From Nannocystis sp. (GTDB taxonomy: Bacteria > Myxococcota_A > Polyangia > Nannocystales > Nannocystaceae), in contig NZ_JADJNN010000002.1 in the NCBI RefSeq assembly GCF_016714285.1, positions 395,001 to 459,000 on the forward strand: a stretch of DNA of 64,000 nucleotides, given 5' to 3'. The notes under the pieces were generated by a model, which was not told the origin of the DNA, did no database searches, and saw nothing but the letters and a program-made list of their open reading frames with translations. Positions 54,679 through 64,000 of this stretch are shown one piece after another. The position numbers and the translations under genes are program-made. Positions within the stretch are counted from its first letter, which is position 1; the number at the start of each line of letters is the position of its first letter.

Positions 54679-57345
54679 TTGAGCAATCAAGACAGCCGCG
54701 GAGGAGGAGCCGCCAGCCTGAGAGACCGCCGGGTCGCCCGGGTGATCGACCGCGAGATCGCACCGATCTGGCACGACCGCTTCGCGCGACTCATCGTCCG
54801 CAACCTCCCGGGCGCCAGCGATGTCATCGCCCTCGACATCCACTGCGGCGTCGGGCGCACCACCGCCGAGCTGCTCGCGCGGCTGGGCCCCGCCGCCCGC
54901 GTCCTCGCCATCGAACCTGATGACACGCTCATCGAGATGGCGAAGACGCGGATGCGTCCCGAGTGGAAGAACCGGGTCTACCTCAAGCCCGGAAACTTCG
55001 ACGACGTCGCGGCGATGGCCGATGACAGCTACAACCTGGTCGTCGCCAACCTCGTGCTCGGCGACACCGGCGACATCGGCACCGCGCTCGCCGAGATGGT
55101 CCGCGTCAACCGGATCGGCGGAAGGATCCTCGCCACCCTGCCGCTGGCAGAGTCGTGGCACGAGGTCGAGGATATCTTCGCCGAGGTCCTGCGCGACGCG
55201 GGCCTCACCGCCGCGGTGCGCCGGCTCGAGCGCCTGCGAGAGCTGCGTCCGACCGGCGCCCAGCTCGCGCAGATCGTCCGCCGCCTAGGCGTCGCCGAGG
55301 ACGACTTCGTCATCGAACAAGAGCGCTTCCAGATGCTCTTCCCCAGCGGCCGCGAGTTCCTGTTCGCCCCGGTGGTCGAGCACGGTCCGCTGCGCCTGTG
55401 GAAGGCCGTGATCGGCAAGGACGGCAGCCCCCAGGAGCTGTTCTGGCGCCTCAAGGAGGCGATCGACACCTACTACACCGGCCACGTCCTGGCCGTGAAC
55501 GTGATCGCCGGCCTGATGAACATCCACGTGGCCAAGGGCACCGAGAGCCCCGGCCCGCGCCTGGCGGCCCGCTACTGGCGGCACTACCCCGGCCTCGACG
55601 CGCTGTGGGGCGGGCTCGCGGCCGGCTACGTGCGGGTCTCCGAGCCGAGCCTCCCGCCATTCGGCGACGTCGAGTTCGACTTCGACATCCAGATCGACGA
55701 GGGCGAGGCCCGTCGCACCGGCGCCCAGAAGCCCGTCACCACCTCGATCCCGATCATCACCGACGATCTCTACGACCCCGAGCCGACCTCGACCGCGCCG
55801 GCGATCGTGGCGACCCCGGTCAAGCCGATCCGCGCCGAGGCCGGCAGCGCTCGCCGCAGCGCCGAGCCGGCGCGGGCCCTGAGCGCCCTCAAGAAGCCAC
55901 CCGCGCCGCAGCCCCGCCCGCCCGTCGCCGAGGACGACTTCTCCGACATCAACGACCTGCCCGACCCGACCGCAACCTTCCGCGTGAAGGACGTTCAGGC
56001 CGCTCCGCCCGCTCCGCCCGCTCCGCCCGCTCCGCCCGACGAGCCCGACGAGCCCGAGGACGCCACGGACCCGACCTCCACCTTCAATGCCGACGACCTA
56101 CGCGCGGCTCGCCTGTCGCAGCCGCACCTCGCCGCCCGCACCTCGCCGGAGCCCGACGAGCCAACCCCGATCGCGGCGGCGGCGGAGCCGGAAGCGACCG
56201 AGTCCGAGACAACACAGCCGGAAGCGACGGGGCCTGAGACAACAGAGCTCGCAGCGATGGGGCCGACAACACCGCCGGCGCCGGACGAGTCGGAGCCCAC
56301 ACCCGAAGCCAACAGCGAGCTCCCCCGCCTTCCCGTCCGCTCGCCTCTCCAAGACGGGGGCACGCTCCGCCGGGCCCCCGAACCCTCGCCCCTGCCCGCC
56401 TTCCGGCCGCCGACCAGTGAGAGCGGCAAGTTCCAGCCGCCGACGGCCGCCGAACCCGCGGCGCGGCCACCAAACAACGAGAGCGGCAAGTTCCAGCCGC
56501 CGACGGCCGCCGAACCCGCGGCGCCGCCAACCTTCCGGCCGCCGCCCACGAGCGAGAGCGGCAAGTTTCAGCCGCCGATGACCGCCGAACCCGCGACGCT
56601 GCCGACCTTCCGGCCGCCGCCCACGAGCGAGAGCGGCAAGTTTCAGCCGCCGACGACCGCCGAACCCGCGGCGCTGCCGACCTTCCGGCCGCCCACGAGC
56701 GAGAGCGGCAAGTTCCAGCCGCCCACGGCCGAAGCCACGGCCGCAGAGCCCGCGCGTCGCCCCTCGGAGTCGAGTGGCCTGACCCCACGGCCGCCGTCCT
56801 CGGAGTCGAGCGGCCTGACCCCGCGGCCGCCGTCCTCGGAGTCGAGCGGCTTCACCCCGCGGCCGCCGTCCTCGGAGTCGAGCGGCCTCACCCCGCGCCC
56901 CAGCTTCCTGCGTCCGTCCCGGTCCGGCGACGCAGTGACGACCACCGGCTCTTTCAACGTCTTCGCCCCGCCCAAGCCTCGCCTGTCCGAAGAGACAGCC
57001 GAGAAGGACGGCGAGGCTGAGCCCATCGCCGCGGAAGTGATCGCGGGCAGCGAGCCCACGCCCGCGTTGGTTCCCGAGCCCGGGCTCACGTCGGCTCCCG
57101 AGCCCACGTCGGCGCCGAGCCTCAGCGCCGCGCTGGCCGACCTCACAGTCCCGGCCGATGTGCCCGCCGCGGACGCCGAGGAGCTCGACGAGCTCGAGGA
57201 CGCCGAGGCGCTCGAGGACGACGAGCCCGTGGCCGCCCGCCCCGCCGCTGCCCCGCCGCCGCGCCCGAAGGCCCCGCCACCGCCGCCGAGCGGCGTCTTC
57301 AAGCCGCGCGCGCTGCTCCCGATCGTTCCGCCGAAGAAGAAGTGA
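54679..57345 (+). CDS. Methyltransferase-like protein fused to a long disordered repeat tail
   Basis: 888 residues from a TTG start. Residues about 1-220 contain a class I methyltransferase-like fold (VIALDIHCGVGRTTAELLARLG, then VVANLVLGDTGDIG). Residues about 220-370 form a second folded part. The rest is Pro/Ala/Ser/Glu-rich and low in structure, with two repeat arrays, ending in Pro-rich RALLPIVPPKKK. The SAM site looks usable (DIHCGVGR) but the acidic residue positions are not certain. The stop overlaps the ApbE start (GTGA), so they are co-transcribed. Start choice is uncertain. Confidence 0.7.
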   Translation: MSNQDSRGGGAASLRDRRVARVIDREIAPIWHDRFARLIVRNLPGASDVIALDIHCGVGRTTAELLARLGPAARVLAIEPDDTLIEMAKTRMRPEWKNRVYLKPGNFDDVAAMADDSYNLVVANLVLGDTGDIGTALAEMVRVNRIGGRILATLPLAESWHEVEDIFAEVLRDAGLTAAVRRLERLRELRPTGAQLAQIVRRLGVAEDDFVIEQERFQMLFPSGREFLFAPVVEHGPLRLWKAVIGKDGSPQELFWRLKEAIDTYYTGHVLAVNVIAGLMNIHVAKGTESPGPRLAARYWRHYPGLDALWGGLAAGYVRVSEPSLPPFGDVEFDFDIQIDEGEARRTGAQKPVTTSIPIITDDLYDPEPTSTAPAIVATPVKPIRAEAGSARRSAEPARALSALKKPPAPQPRPPVAEDDFSDINDLPDPTATFRVKDVQAAPPAPPAPPAPPDEPDEPEDATDPTSTFNADDLRAARLSQPHLAARTSPEPDEPTPIAAAAEPEATESETTQPEATGPETTELAAMGPTTPPAPDESEPTPEANSELPRLPVRSPLQDGGTLRRAPEPSPLPAFRPPTSESGKFQPPTAAEPAARPPNNESGKFQPPTAAEPAAPPTFRPPPTSESGKFQPPMTAEPATLPTFRPPPTSESGKFQPPTTAEPAALPTFRPPTSESGKFQPPTAEATAAEPARRPSESSGLTPRPPSSESSGLTPRPPSSESSGFTPRPPSSESSGLTPRPSFLRPSRSGDAVTTTGSFNVFAPPKPRLSEETAEKDGEAEPIAAEVIAGSEPTPALVPEPGLTSAPEPTSAPSLSAALADLTVPADVPAADAEELDELEDAEALEDDEPVAARPAAAPPPRPKAPPPPPSGVFKPRALLPIVPPKKK
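56401..56740 (+). repeat. Long Pro/Ser-rich coding repeat, 5 copies (TSESGKFQPPTAAEP-type)
   Basis: Units of about 57-75 bp vary in length because some carry an extra TFRPPP segment. They encode GKFQPP-TAAEPAA blocks of the disordered tail. Confidence 0.85.
56761..56904 (+). repeat. 36-bp tandem repeat, 4 copies
   Basis: Unit starts TCCTCGGAGTCGAGCGGC; copies at 56761, 56797, 56833 and 56869. Encodes SSESSGLTPRPP repeats. Confidence 0.92.
56984..56997. repeat. Dispersed palindrome TGTCC-GAAG-AGACA
   Basis: One mismatch; within the disordered tail of the methyltransferase fusion, encoding L-S-E-E-T. Confidence 0.7.
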
Positions 57346-58532
57346 GCGTCGTGTCGCATGTCCTCAAGGCCAGGTGGGCCCTGCTGCTCGTCGCCTGTGG
57401 CCCGACCCCCGCGCCGACCCCCGCGCCGACAGCCACGCCGACAGCCACGCCGACAGCCAATGCCGACCCCGTCGCCCCCGAACCACCGCCCCCGCCGGTG
57501 CGCAAGGACGGCACGATCTACGCCGAGGCCTATCAGATGGGCACGCGCTTCTCGATCAACCTGTGGGTCGGCGAGCAGTCGCCCGCCGCCGCCGGCGTCG
57601 CCATCGAGGCCGCCCTCGCGGAGATCGAGCGCATCGAGCAGATCATGAGCGAGTGGCGCCCGAGCAGCGAACTCTCGCAGCTCAACAACGCCGCCGGCCA
57701 GGCCTCGCGTCTCCTCAGCCCCGAGCTCTTCGAGGTGCTCCAGCGCAGCAAGATGATCTGCGACGCCACCGACGGCGCCTTCGACCCGACCTTCTACGGC
57801 GTGGGTCAGCTGTGGCACTTCGAGCCCGGCGCCGTGCCGCCCACCCGCGAGGCCGTCGCCGCCAAGCTCTCCCTGGTCGACTGGCGAGCCATCGAGCTCG
57901 ACCCCAACACCCTCCGCGGCCGCCTCGCCCGCCCCGGCATGAAGGTCGGCCTCGGCGCGATCGCCAAGGGCTACGGGGTCGACCGCGCCTCGCAGGTGCT
58001 CAAGGAGCACGGCTTTATGCACCACATCGTCGAGGGCGGCGGCGACACCTATGTCTCCGGTACCAAGGCCGGCGCCCCGTGGCGGGTCGGCATCCAGCGC
58101 CCCGACGGCCCCGGCTCCATCGCCGCGATCCCGGCCAGCGACCGGGCGATCGTCACCTCCGGCGGCTATCAGCGCTTCATCGAGGTCGACGGCAAGCGCT
58201 ACGCCCATATCATCGATCCCCGCACCGGCTGGCCGCTCGATGAAAGTAGCAGCGCCCAGAGCATCACCGTCCTCGCCGACGACGCCACCGACGCCGACGC
58301 CTACGCGACCGCCGTCGCCGTCATGGGCCCGGAGAAGGGCCTCGCCTACGTCGAGGCCCACCCGCCGCTCGAGGCTGTGATCGTTACTCGCTCCGGCGAG
58401 GTCCTGGTCTCCCGCGACCTCGCCCCGCTCCTGATCTGGCCGAGCGACGCCCCGCCGGTCGGTGATGCGGCCGCGAAACAACCGGCCGCACCCGCGCCAG
58501 ATCCCGCTGCAACGCCGTTCAGCCCGCGCTGA
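57342..58532 (+). CDS. apbE: FAD:protein FMN transferase, lipoprotein form
   Basis: 396 residues, GTG start. A lipoprotein signal ends LLLVAC, then a 12-bp DNA repeat gives APTPAPTATPTATPT. The ApbE core has YQMGTRFSINLW, the Mg/FAD motif VGLGAIAKGYGVDRA, HIIDPRTGWP and DADAYATAVAVMG. ApbE links FMN to Thr of periplasmic flavoproteins (Rnf/Nqr subunits); no target gene is in view. It overlaps the fusion gene at its start. Confidence 0.9.
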   Translation: MSVVSHVLKARWALLLVACGPTPAPTPAPTATPTATPTANADPVAPEPPPPPVRKDGTIYAEAYQMGTRFSINLWVGEQSPAAAGVAIEAALAEIERIEQIMSEWRPSSELSQLNNAAGQASRLLSPELFEVLQRSKMICDATDGAFDPTFYGVGQLWHFEPGAVPPTREAVAAKLSLVDWRAIELDPNTLRGRLARPGMKVGLGAIAKGYGVDRASQVLKEHGFMHHIVEGGGDTYVSGTKAGAPWRVGIQRPDGPGSIAAIPASDRAIVTSGGYQRFIEVDGKRYAHIIDPRTGWPLDESSSAQSITVLADDATDADAYATAVAVMGPEKGLAYVEAHPPLEAVIVTRSGEVLVSRDLAPLLIWPSDAPPVGDAAAKQPAAPAPDPAATPFSPR

Positions 58533-58628
58533 CCGCAGATCTCGTTTCGCGGCGCCGCGGCGCCTGCGCGACGCCTCCGCGTGCACTTGGCCCCTGTCGC
58601 CGGATTTTCCCGCTCACTACACTGTGGC

Positions 58629-60986
<2,358 letters not shown>

Positions 60987-60988
60987 TC

Positions 60989-61192
60989 GAGGCCCGCGCT
61001 ACGGCGACAGCTCGGCCTCATCCGTCTCGTCGAGGAACTCGCGCCGAGTCAGCCGAGGCCCGCGCTACGGCGACAGCTCGAGCTCTGCCTCATCGGTCTC
61101 GTCGAGGAACTCGCGCCGAGTCAGCCGAGGCCCGCGCTACGGCGACAGCTCGAGCTCTGCCTCATCGGTCTCGTCGAGGAACTCGCGGGCCG
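60989..61192. repeat. 66/72-bp tandem repeat, three copies, at the 3' end of the lipase-like gene
   Basis: GAGGCCCGCGCTACGG... begins at 60989, 61055 and 61127. On the minus strand these are copies of the last codons and stop of the hydrolase gene; only the copy at 61127 is in the intact gene. Confidence 0.92.
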
Positions 61193-61913
61193 CCGAGTAG
61201 AAGTGCTGCGCGATCACCAGCGACGAGTGTCCGCCCGGCAGCACGAGATAGTCGTGCTCGCGGTCGACGCCCTCGACCGGCCCCGGATCGCGACAAAAGG
61301 CGTCAGCATCGGCGTGGATCTGGCGCACGCGCACGCCGGGCGGCAGCGGAGCGGCGCGCAGCTCGTCGAGGAACTGGCAGCCCGGTCGCACCTGCCACAC
61401 CGAGGGGCTGACCAGCCCGACGGTGGCGATGCCGGCCAGCGACATCCACGAGCCCGCGAGCGGGGTGCCCAGCAGCACCAGGCGACGGATCCACCGCGCA
61501 CCTTGCATGAACTTCACCGCGTGCAGCGCGACCAGCCCGCCCATGCTGAAGCCGAGCACGTCGACGCGGTCGAGCTCGAGGTTCTCCACCAGGTCGCGCA
61601 GGCGATGGATCAGCTCCTCCGACGAGCTGCGCAGCGAGCCGAGCTGGAAGGTGCCGTGGTGGTAGCTGAACACCACCCGACCGTCGGCCTGGAAGCGCCG
61701 CGTCAGCGGCTGCATCGTCCCCCGCGTGCCGAGGAAGCCGTGCAGCAGCACCACCGGACGCGTCCCCGGTTGCACCCACGACAGGTCGCCCGCGACCCGG
61801 TTGCCGCGCAACAAATGCCGCGCGTAACCGAGGCTGTGAGACACCGTCTCCGCCGCGCTGTGCAGTCGTTTGCGCAGGAAGCCTCCGCTCACGGATCGCC
61901 ATTCTACCAGCAC
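61137..61913 (-). CDS. Alpha/beta hydrolase (lipase-like)
   Basis: 258 residues. VVLLHGFLGTRGTMQPL gives the oxyanion hole and GFSMGGLVALHAV the nucleophile Ser; the PGGHSSL His fits the triad. It resembles the lipase class with PGAP1-like features. The start is uncertain: GTG at 61913 or 61892. Its last 20 codons are repeated twice downstream of its stop. Confidence 0.82.
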   Translation of the reverse strand: MLVEWRSVSGGFLRKRLHSAAETVSHSLGYARHLLRGNRVAGDLSWVQPGTRPVVLLHGFLGTRGTMQPLTRRFQADGRVVFSYHHGTFQLGSLRSSSEELIHRLRDLVENLELDRVDVLGFSMGGLVALHAVKFMQGARWIRRLVLLGTPLAGSWMSLAGIATVGLVSPSVWQVRPGCQFLDELRAAPLPPGVRVRQIHADADAFCRDPGPVEGVDREHDYLVLPGGHSSLVIAQHFYSAAREFLDETDEAELELSP

Positions 61914-61985
61914 TTGTCGGCCGCGGTAATTTCAAGAATGAGCCGCAGTATGCGGGCCCGGGCTGCTGGACAGCCGTCCGCACGA

Positions 61986-62004
61986 CCTGTCCCATCGGAC
62001 AGGC
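61986..62004. repeat. Dispersed palindrome TGTCC-CATC-GGACA
   Basis: Perfect core at 61988-62001, preceded by ACC and followed by GG, in the 174-bp gap between two minus-strand genes. Confidence 0.85.
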
Positions 62005-62087
62005 CACGCTGCCCCGAGCTCCCCGGTCTCGCGTGGACCCCAGTCGACGCAGCGCCTCCCTGGGTCTCGGCACCACGGCCACCGCTG

Positions 62088-62918
62088 CTAGCCGCGCTCA
62101 CGCGCCGCCAGGGGCGCCTCGGGCAGCATGCCGCGGAACAGCTCGTCGCTGCGGCCCGTGTCGAGCGCGTGGCAGCGGGCCCGGGCCTCGCTCGCCAGCC
62201 GCGTCCCCGGGAACGCGTGCATCGCCTGCTCGTAGCGGGACGCCGCGAGCGCACGGTCACCGATCTGCTCGTGCGCCTGCGCCAGGTGGAACAGGTAAAC
62301 CACGCGCGCCGGGTTGAAGCCCAGGCACTCGAGCCCGCGCTCGAGCAGCGGCACCGCCTCGCGCGGCCGGCCCATGCGGGCCAGGCACAGGCCCTCGAGC
62401 GCCGCCCAGGTGCAGGCGACGGTCGGCTGATACGGCTCCGGGATGTGGCGCAGGCAGGCGTCCCGGTCGCCGCGGATGCAGCCGAGGATCACCGCGTCGG
62501 GCTCGCGGGTCAGGACGTCGAGCTCGTGGCGACCGAAGGCCGCGAGCGCCTGCAGGTGCGGCGAGAGCTTCGCCGTGGTGCTGGCATAGACCTCGCGCGC
62601 CTCGTCGAGCCGCCACTCGGCCACCAGGAGTCCGCCGAGCTGGGCCCGCGCCAGCCACTGCCGCTCGACGCTCACGGCCTCGCCCGCGGCCGCCAGCGCC
62701 AGCTCCTGGCGCAGGTGTTGTTCGATCTGCCGGTGCCTGCCGGTGGCGATCGCCCGCCGCAGCGCCGCCGCCTCGAGCAGCGCGCGCCGCTGGTGCCCGC
62801 GACCCACCAGCCACGCCCCCAGGCTCATGCTGAACACCACCGCCGCGATCGCCGTGAACTCCGCGGCGCAGCCGGGCAGCACCACGAGGCCGAGCAGGAG
62901 CAGCAGGTCGCGGGACAT
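62088..62918 (-). CDS. TPR-like membrane or lipid-anchored protein
   Basis: 276 residues. Starts MSRDLLLLLGLVVLPGCAAEF, with a lipobox-like LPGC followed at once by a second hydrophobic run. Repeated helical pairs with conserved small/aromatic spacing (ARAQLGGLLVAEW, LEGLCLARMGRPREAVPLLERG) suggest four or more TPR units. Function unknown. It is divergent from the gene at 63073 with 154 bp between. Confidence 0.72.
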   Translation of the reverse strand: MSRDLLLLLGLVVLPGCAAEFTAIAAVVFSMSLGAWLVGRGHQRRALLEAAALRRAIATGRHRQIEQHLRQELALAAAGEAVSVERQWLARAQLGGLLVAEWRLDEAREVYASTTAKLSPHLQALAAFGRHELDVLTREPDAVILGCIRGDRDACLRHIPEPYQPTVACTWAALEGLCLARMGRPREAVPLLERGLECLGFNPARVVYLFHLAQAHEQIGDRALAASRYEQAMHAFPGTRLASEARARCHALDTGRSDELFRGMLPEAPLAARERG

Positions 62919-63072
62919 CGCCCGCCCAGCATACCCGCCGTCGCCCCTCGCACCGGAAAAAACCACCGGCCTCGTCGAGGCCTCGGCGGGTGCCGCATCC
63001 CGCGATCTCGACGCGGTGAAAACCACCGTGCGGCGCGCAACGAAAGCGCCCGACGTGCCGACCGCTGCCGAC

Positions 63073-63789
63073 ATGTCCTCTGCCCTCGCGCACACCCTCC
63101 CTCGTGAGGCCGCTCCGCCGCGCTGTCCTCCGTCTCCAGCCTCGCGGCTGCGCTCCTTGCTCGTCGGCGCCGCCGAGCGCGCCCGCCACCCGCACGCCGA
63201 GGCCCGTGAGCTCGCCCCGGGGTTGCACGAGCTCGTCGGCCAGCGCCGCGAGCTCGAGGTCAAGGTCGTCGCTCGCGACCTCCTCCGCGGCCACGGCCTG
63301 GACGCCGCCGCGGCCTTCGCCAGCGCCCGCCGCGGCACCTGCGAGGAGCCGCTGGAGTTTGGTCGTGCTGGTCCGCTCCCGGGTGTCCACGCCTACATCC
63401 TCGGCGGTCCGGGCGGCCCCGACACCGCCGTCGCCGCGCTCGAGCTGCTCGCGCGTCTCGAGCTCGGACGCGCCGGCGCCGTGCTAGCGATCCCCGCCCG
63501 CGGCACCGCCCTCTTCCTCGCGCCGCACGCTCGCGGCCTGGCGCGGGCGCTCACCGGTCTCGGGCGCGTGCGTCAGTTCTGGTGCAGCGACGGCGACGAC
63601 GCCCCGCTGCAGCTGCGCGCCTCGCTGCGCTTCCTCGCCAGCTGGACGGCCAGCGCCCACGCCCGCCTGGAGCGCCCCGTCTCGCCCGCCCTCTACTGGC
63701 ACCGCGGCGGCCGCCCGCTCGCCGTCCTCACCGCCGACGCCCGCCGTCCCTTCACCGCGCCGCTCGAGCTCGTCGATCCGCTTTGTTAG
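63073..63789 (+). CDS. Conserved-looking protein of unknown function
   Basis: 238 residues. The reading frame is clean, with the codon bias of its neighbours, and MSSALAHTLPR at 63073 is the best start. Recurring LELG and LALL segments and YWHRGGRPLAVLTAD have no recognised motif. The last 46 bp of the frame and after are duplicated (63752 and 63804). Confidence 0.6.
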   Translation: MSSALAHTLPREAAPPRCPPSPASRLRSLLVGAAERARHPHAEARELAPGLHELVGQRRELEVKVVARDLLRGHGLDAAAAFASARRGTCEEPLEFGRAGPLPGVHAYILGGPGGPDTAVAALELLARLELGRAGAVLAIPARGTALFLAPHARGLARALTGLGRVRQFWCSDGDDAPLQLRASLRFLASWTASAHARLERPVSPALYWHRGGRPLAVLTADARRPFTAPLELVDPLC

Positions 63790-63849
63790 TGCATGTCATC
63801 GCCTCACCGCGTCGCTCGAGCTCGTCGATTCGCTTTGGTATTACATGTC
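63752..63849. repeat. 46-bp direct repeat at the end of the last complete gene
   Basis: Copy 1 at 63752-63797 (contains the stop codon) and copy 2 at 63804-63849 with about six changes, so the gene's 3' end was duplicated. Confidence 0.85.
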
Positions 63850-63902
63850 CTTCGGGACATCTCATGATAGCGGGGGCTCCGCCCAGCCTGTCTCGTCGGA
63901 CA
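63846..63902. repeat. Two dispersed palindromes
   Basis: Perfect TGTCC-TTCG-GGACA at 63846, overlapping the end of the repeat above, and TGTCT-CGTC-GGACA at 63889. They are the closest to the next gene's promoter region. Confidence 0.82.
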
Positions 63903-63984
63903 CCCGCGCCGGTGCTCCGGTCCGCTGACCCGCGCGCTTCTGCACAGACCACAGCTGCTCCGCCCTGCGCTATCGTCGGCCGGC

Positions 63985-64000
63985 ATGGCGCTCCAAGACG
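63985..64000 (+). CDS. Start of a gene running off the window
   Basis: ATG at 63985 followed by GCGCTCCAAGAC (M-A-L-Q-D) to the window end. GCTATCGTCGG just upstream contains a TATCGT that may be a -10 element. Too short to identify. Confidence 0.4.

Overview
The window reads as chromosomal DNA of a very GC-rich predatory or soil deltaproteobacterium-type organism, most likely Myxococcota and, as a best guess, Nannocystaceae. Pointers are the strong G/C third-position bias, a Hanks-type kinase with TPRs, an FHA-DUF4388 protein, several secreted lipoproteins that combine Ser/Thr/Asp-Pro linkers with FG-GAP repeats, and many large TPR or repeat proteins. No phage, conjugation or insertion-sequence genes were seen, and no rRNA. 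Two tRNA genes (Asp-GTC, Ser-TGA) and a cluster of structured small RNAs are present.

Layout. 1-5070: tandem ArsA/GET3-type ATPases (the first truncated by the window edge), glyoxalase II, a Gly/Tyr-rich lipoprotein and an FHA-DUF4388 protein. 5226-12077: FG-GAP lipoproteins, FabV enoyl reductase, and a Notum/pectinacetylesterase-like lipoprotein. 12129-18998: zinc-ribbon methyltransferases, a TfoX-like protein, a metallophosphoesterase, a GST and an AsnB, suggesting glycan or small-molecule decoration. 19009-24960: tRNA-Asp, a DTW-domain tRNA-modification enzyme with an HD phosphohydrolase, a giant zinc-ribbon/TM/TPR protein and tRNA-Ser. 24991-33526: an amine or amino-acid metabolism cluster (two GNAT-like paralogues, an amine oxidase of the PuuB type, class-III aminotransferase, aldehyde dehydrogenase, C45 acyltransferase-like hydrolase, GNATs), mostly with start/stop overlaps. 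33563-44176: oligoribonuclease, MFS carrier, Hsp70-like protein, both methylmalonyl-CoA mutase subunits, a pentapeptide-repeat membrane protein and TatD. 44311-46188: a Ro60/TROVE gene followed on the same strand by three head-to-tail structured RNA units. 46453-48280: a broken VOC gene, an SDR gene, and suspicious G-runs. 48281-64000: Sua5/YciO protein, class II aldolase, GT-C glycosyltransferase, aminopeptidase P, Ig-like lipoprotein, methyltransferase-repeat fusion, ApbE, Ser/Thr kinase, lipase-like hydrolase, a small TPR protein and an unknown gene.

Two signals stand out. First, directly downstream of Ro60 lie three tandem RNA elements with the same nested two-helix design (closing helix ending CGA/UCG, AUGC on one side, a UCG-rich strand on the other, an inner helix ending in AC followed by UACA). 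The third carries a tRNA-like module in circularly permuted order (T arm, acceptor helix, D arm), the hallmark of bacterial Y RNA. The first two are short versions without the tRNA-like module. Together they look like an Ro60-Y RNA locus with a multi-Y-RNA transcript. Second, a short palindrome, TGTCC-N4-GGACA (fuller form ACCTGTCC-N4-GGACAGGT), recurs about 30 times or more across the window, inside genes and between them. It sometimes stands in exact 14-bp tandem register. This is an interspersed repeat or protein-binding word not explained by any gene.

A third, lesser pattern is local tandem duplication at gene ends (the GST, the MAND-tail protein, the lipase-like gene, the last unknown gene, and the 5' end of the SDR gene).
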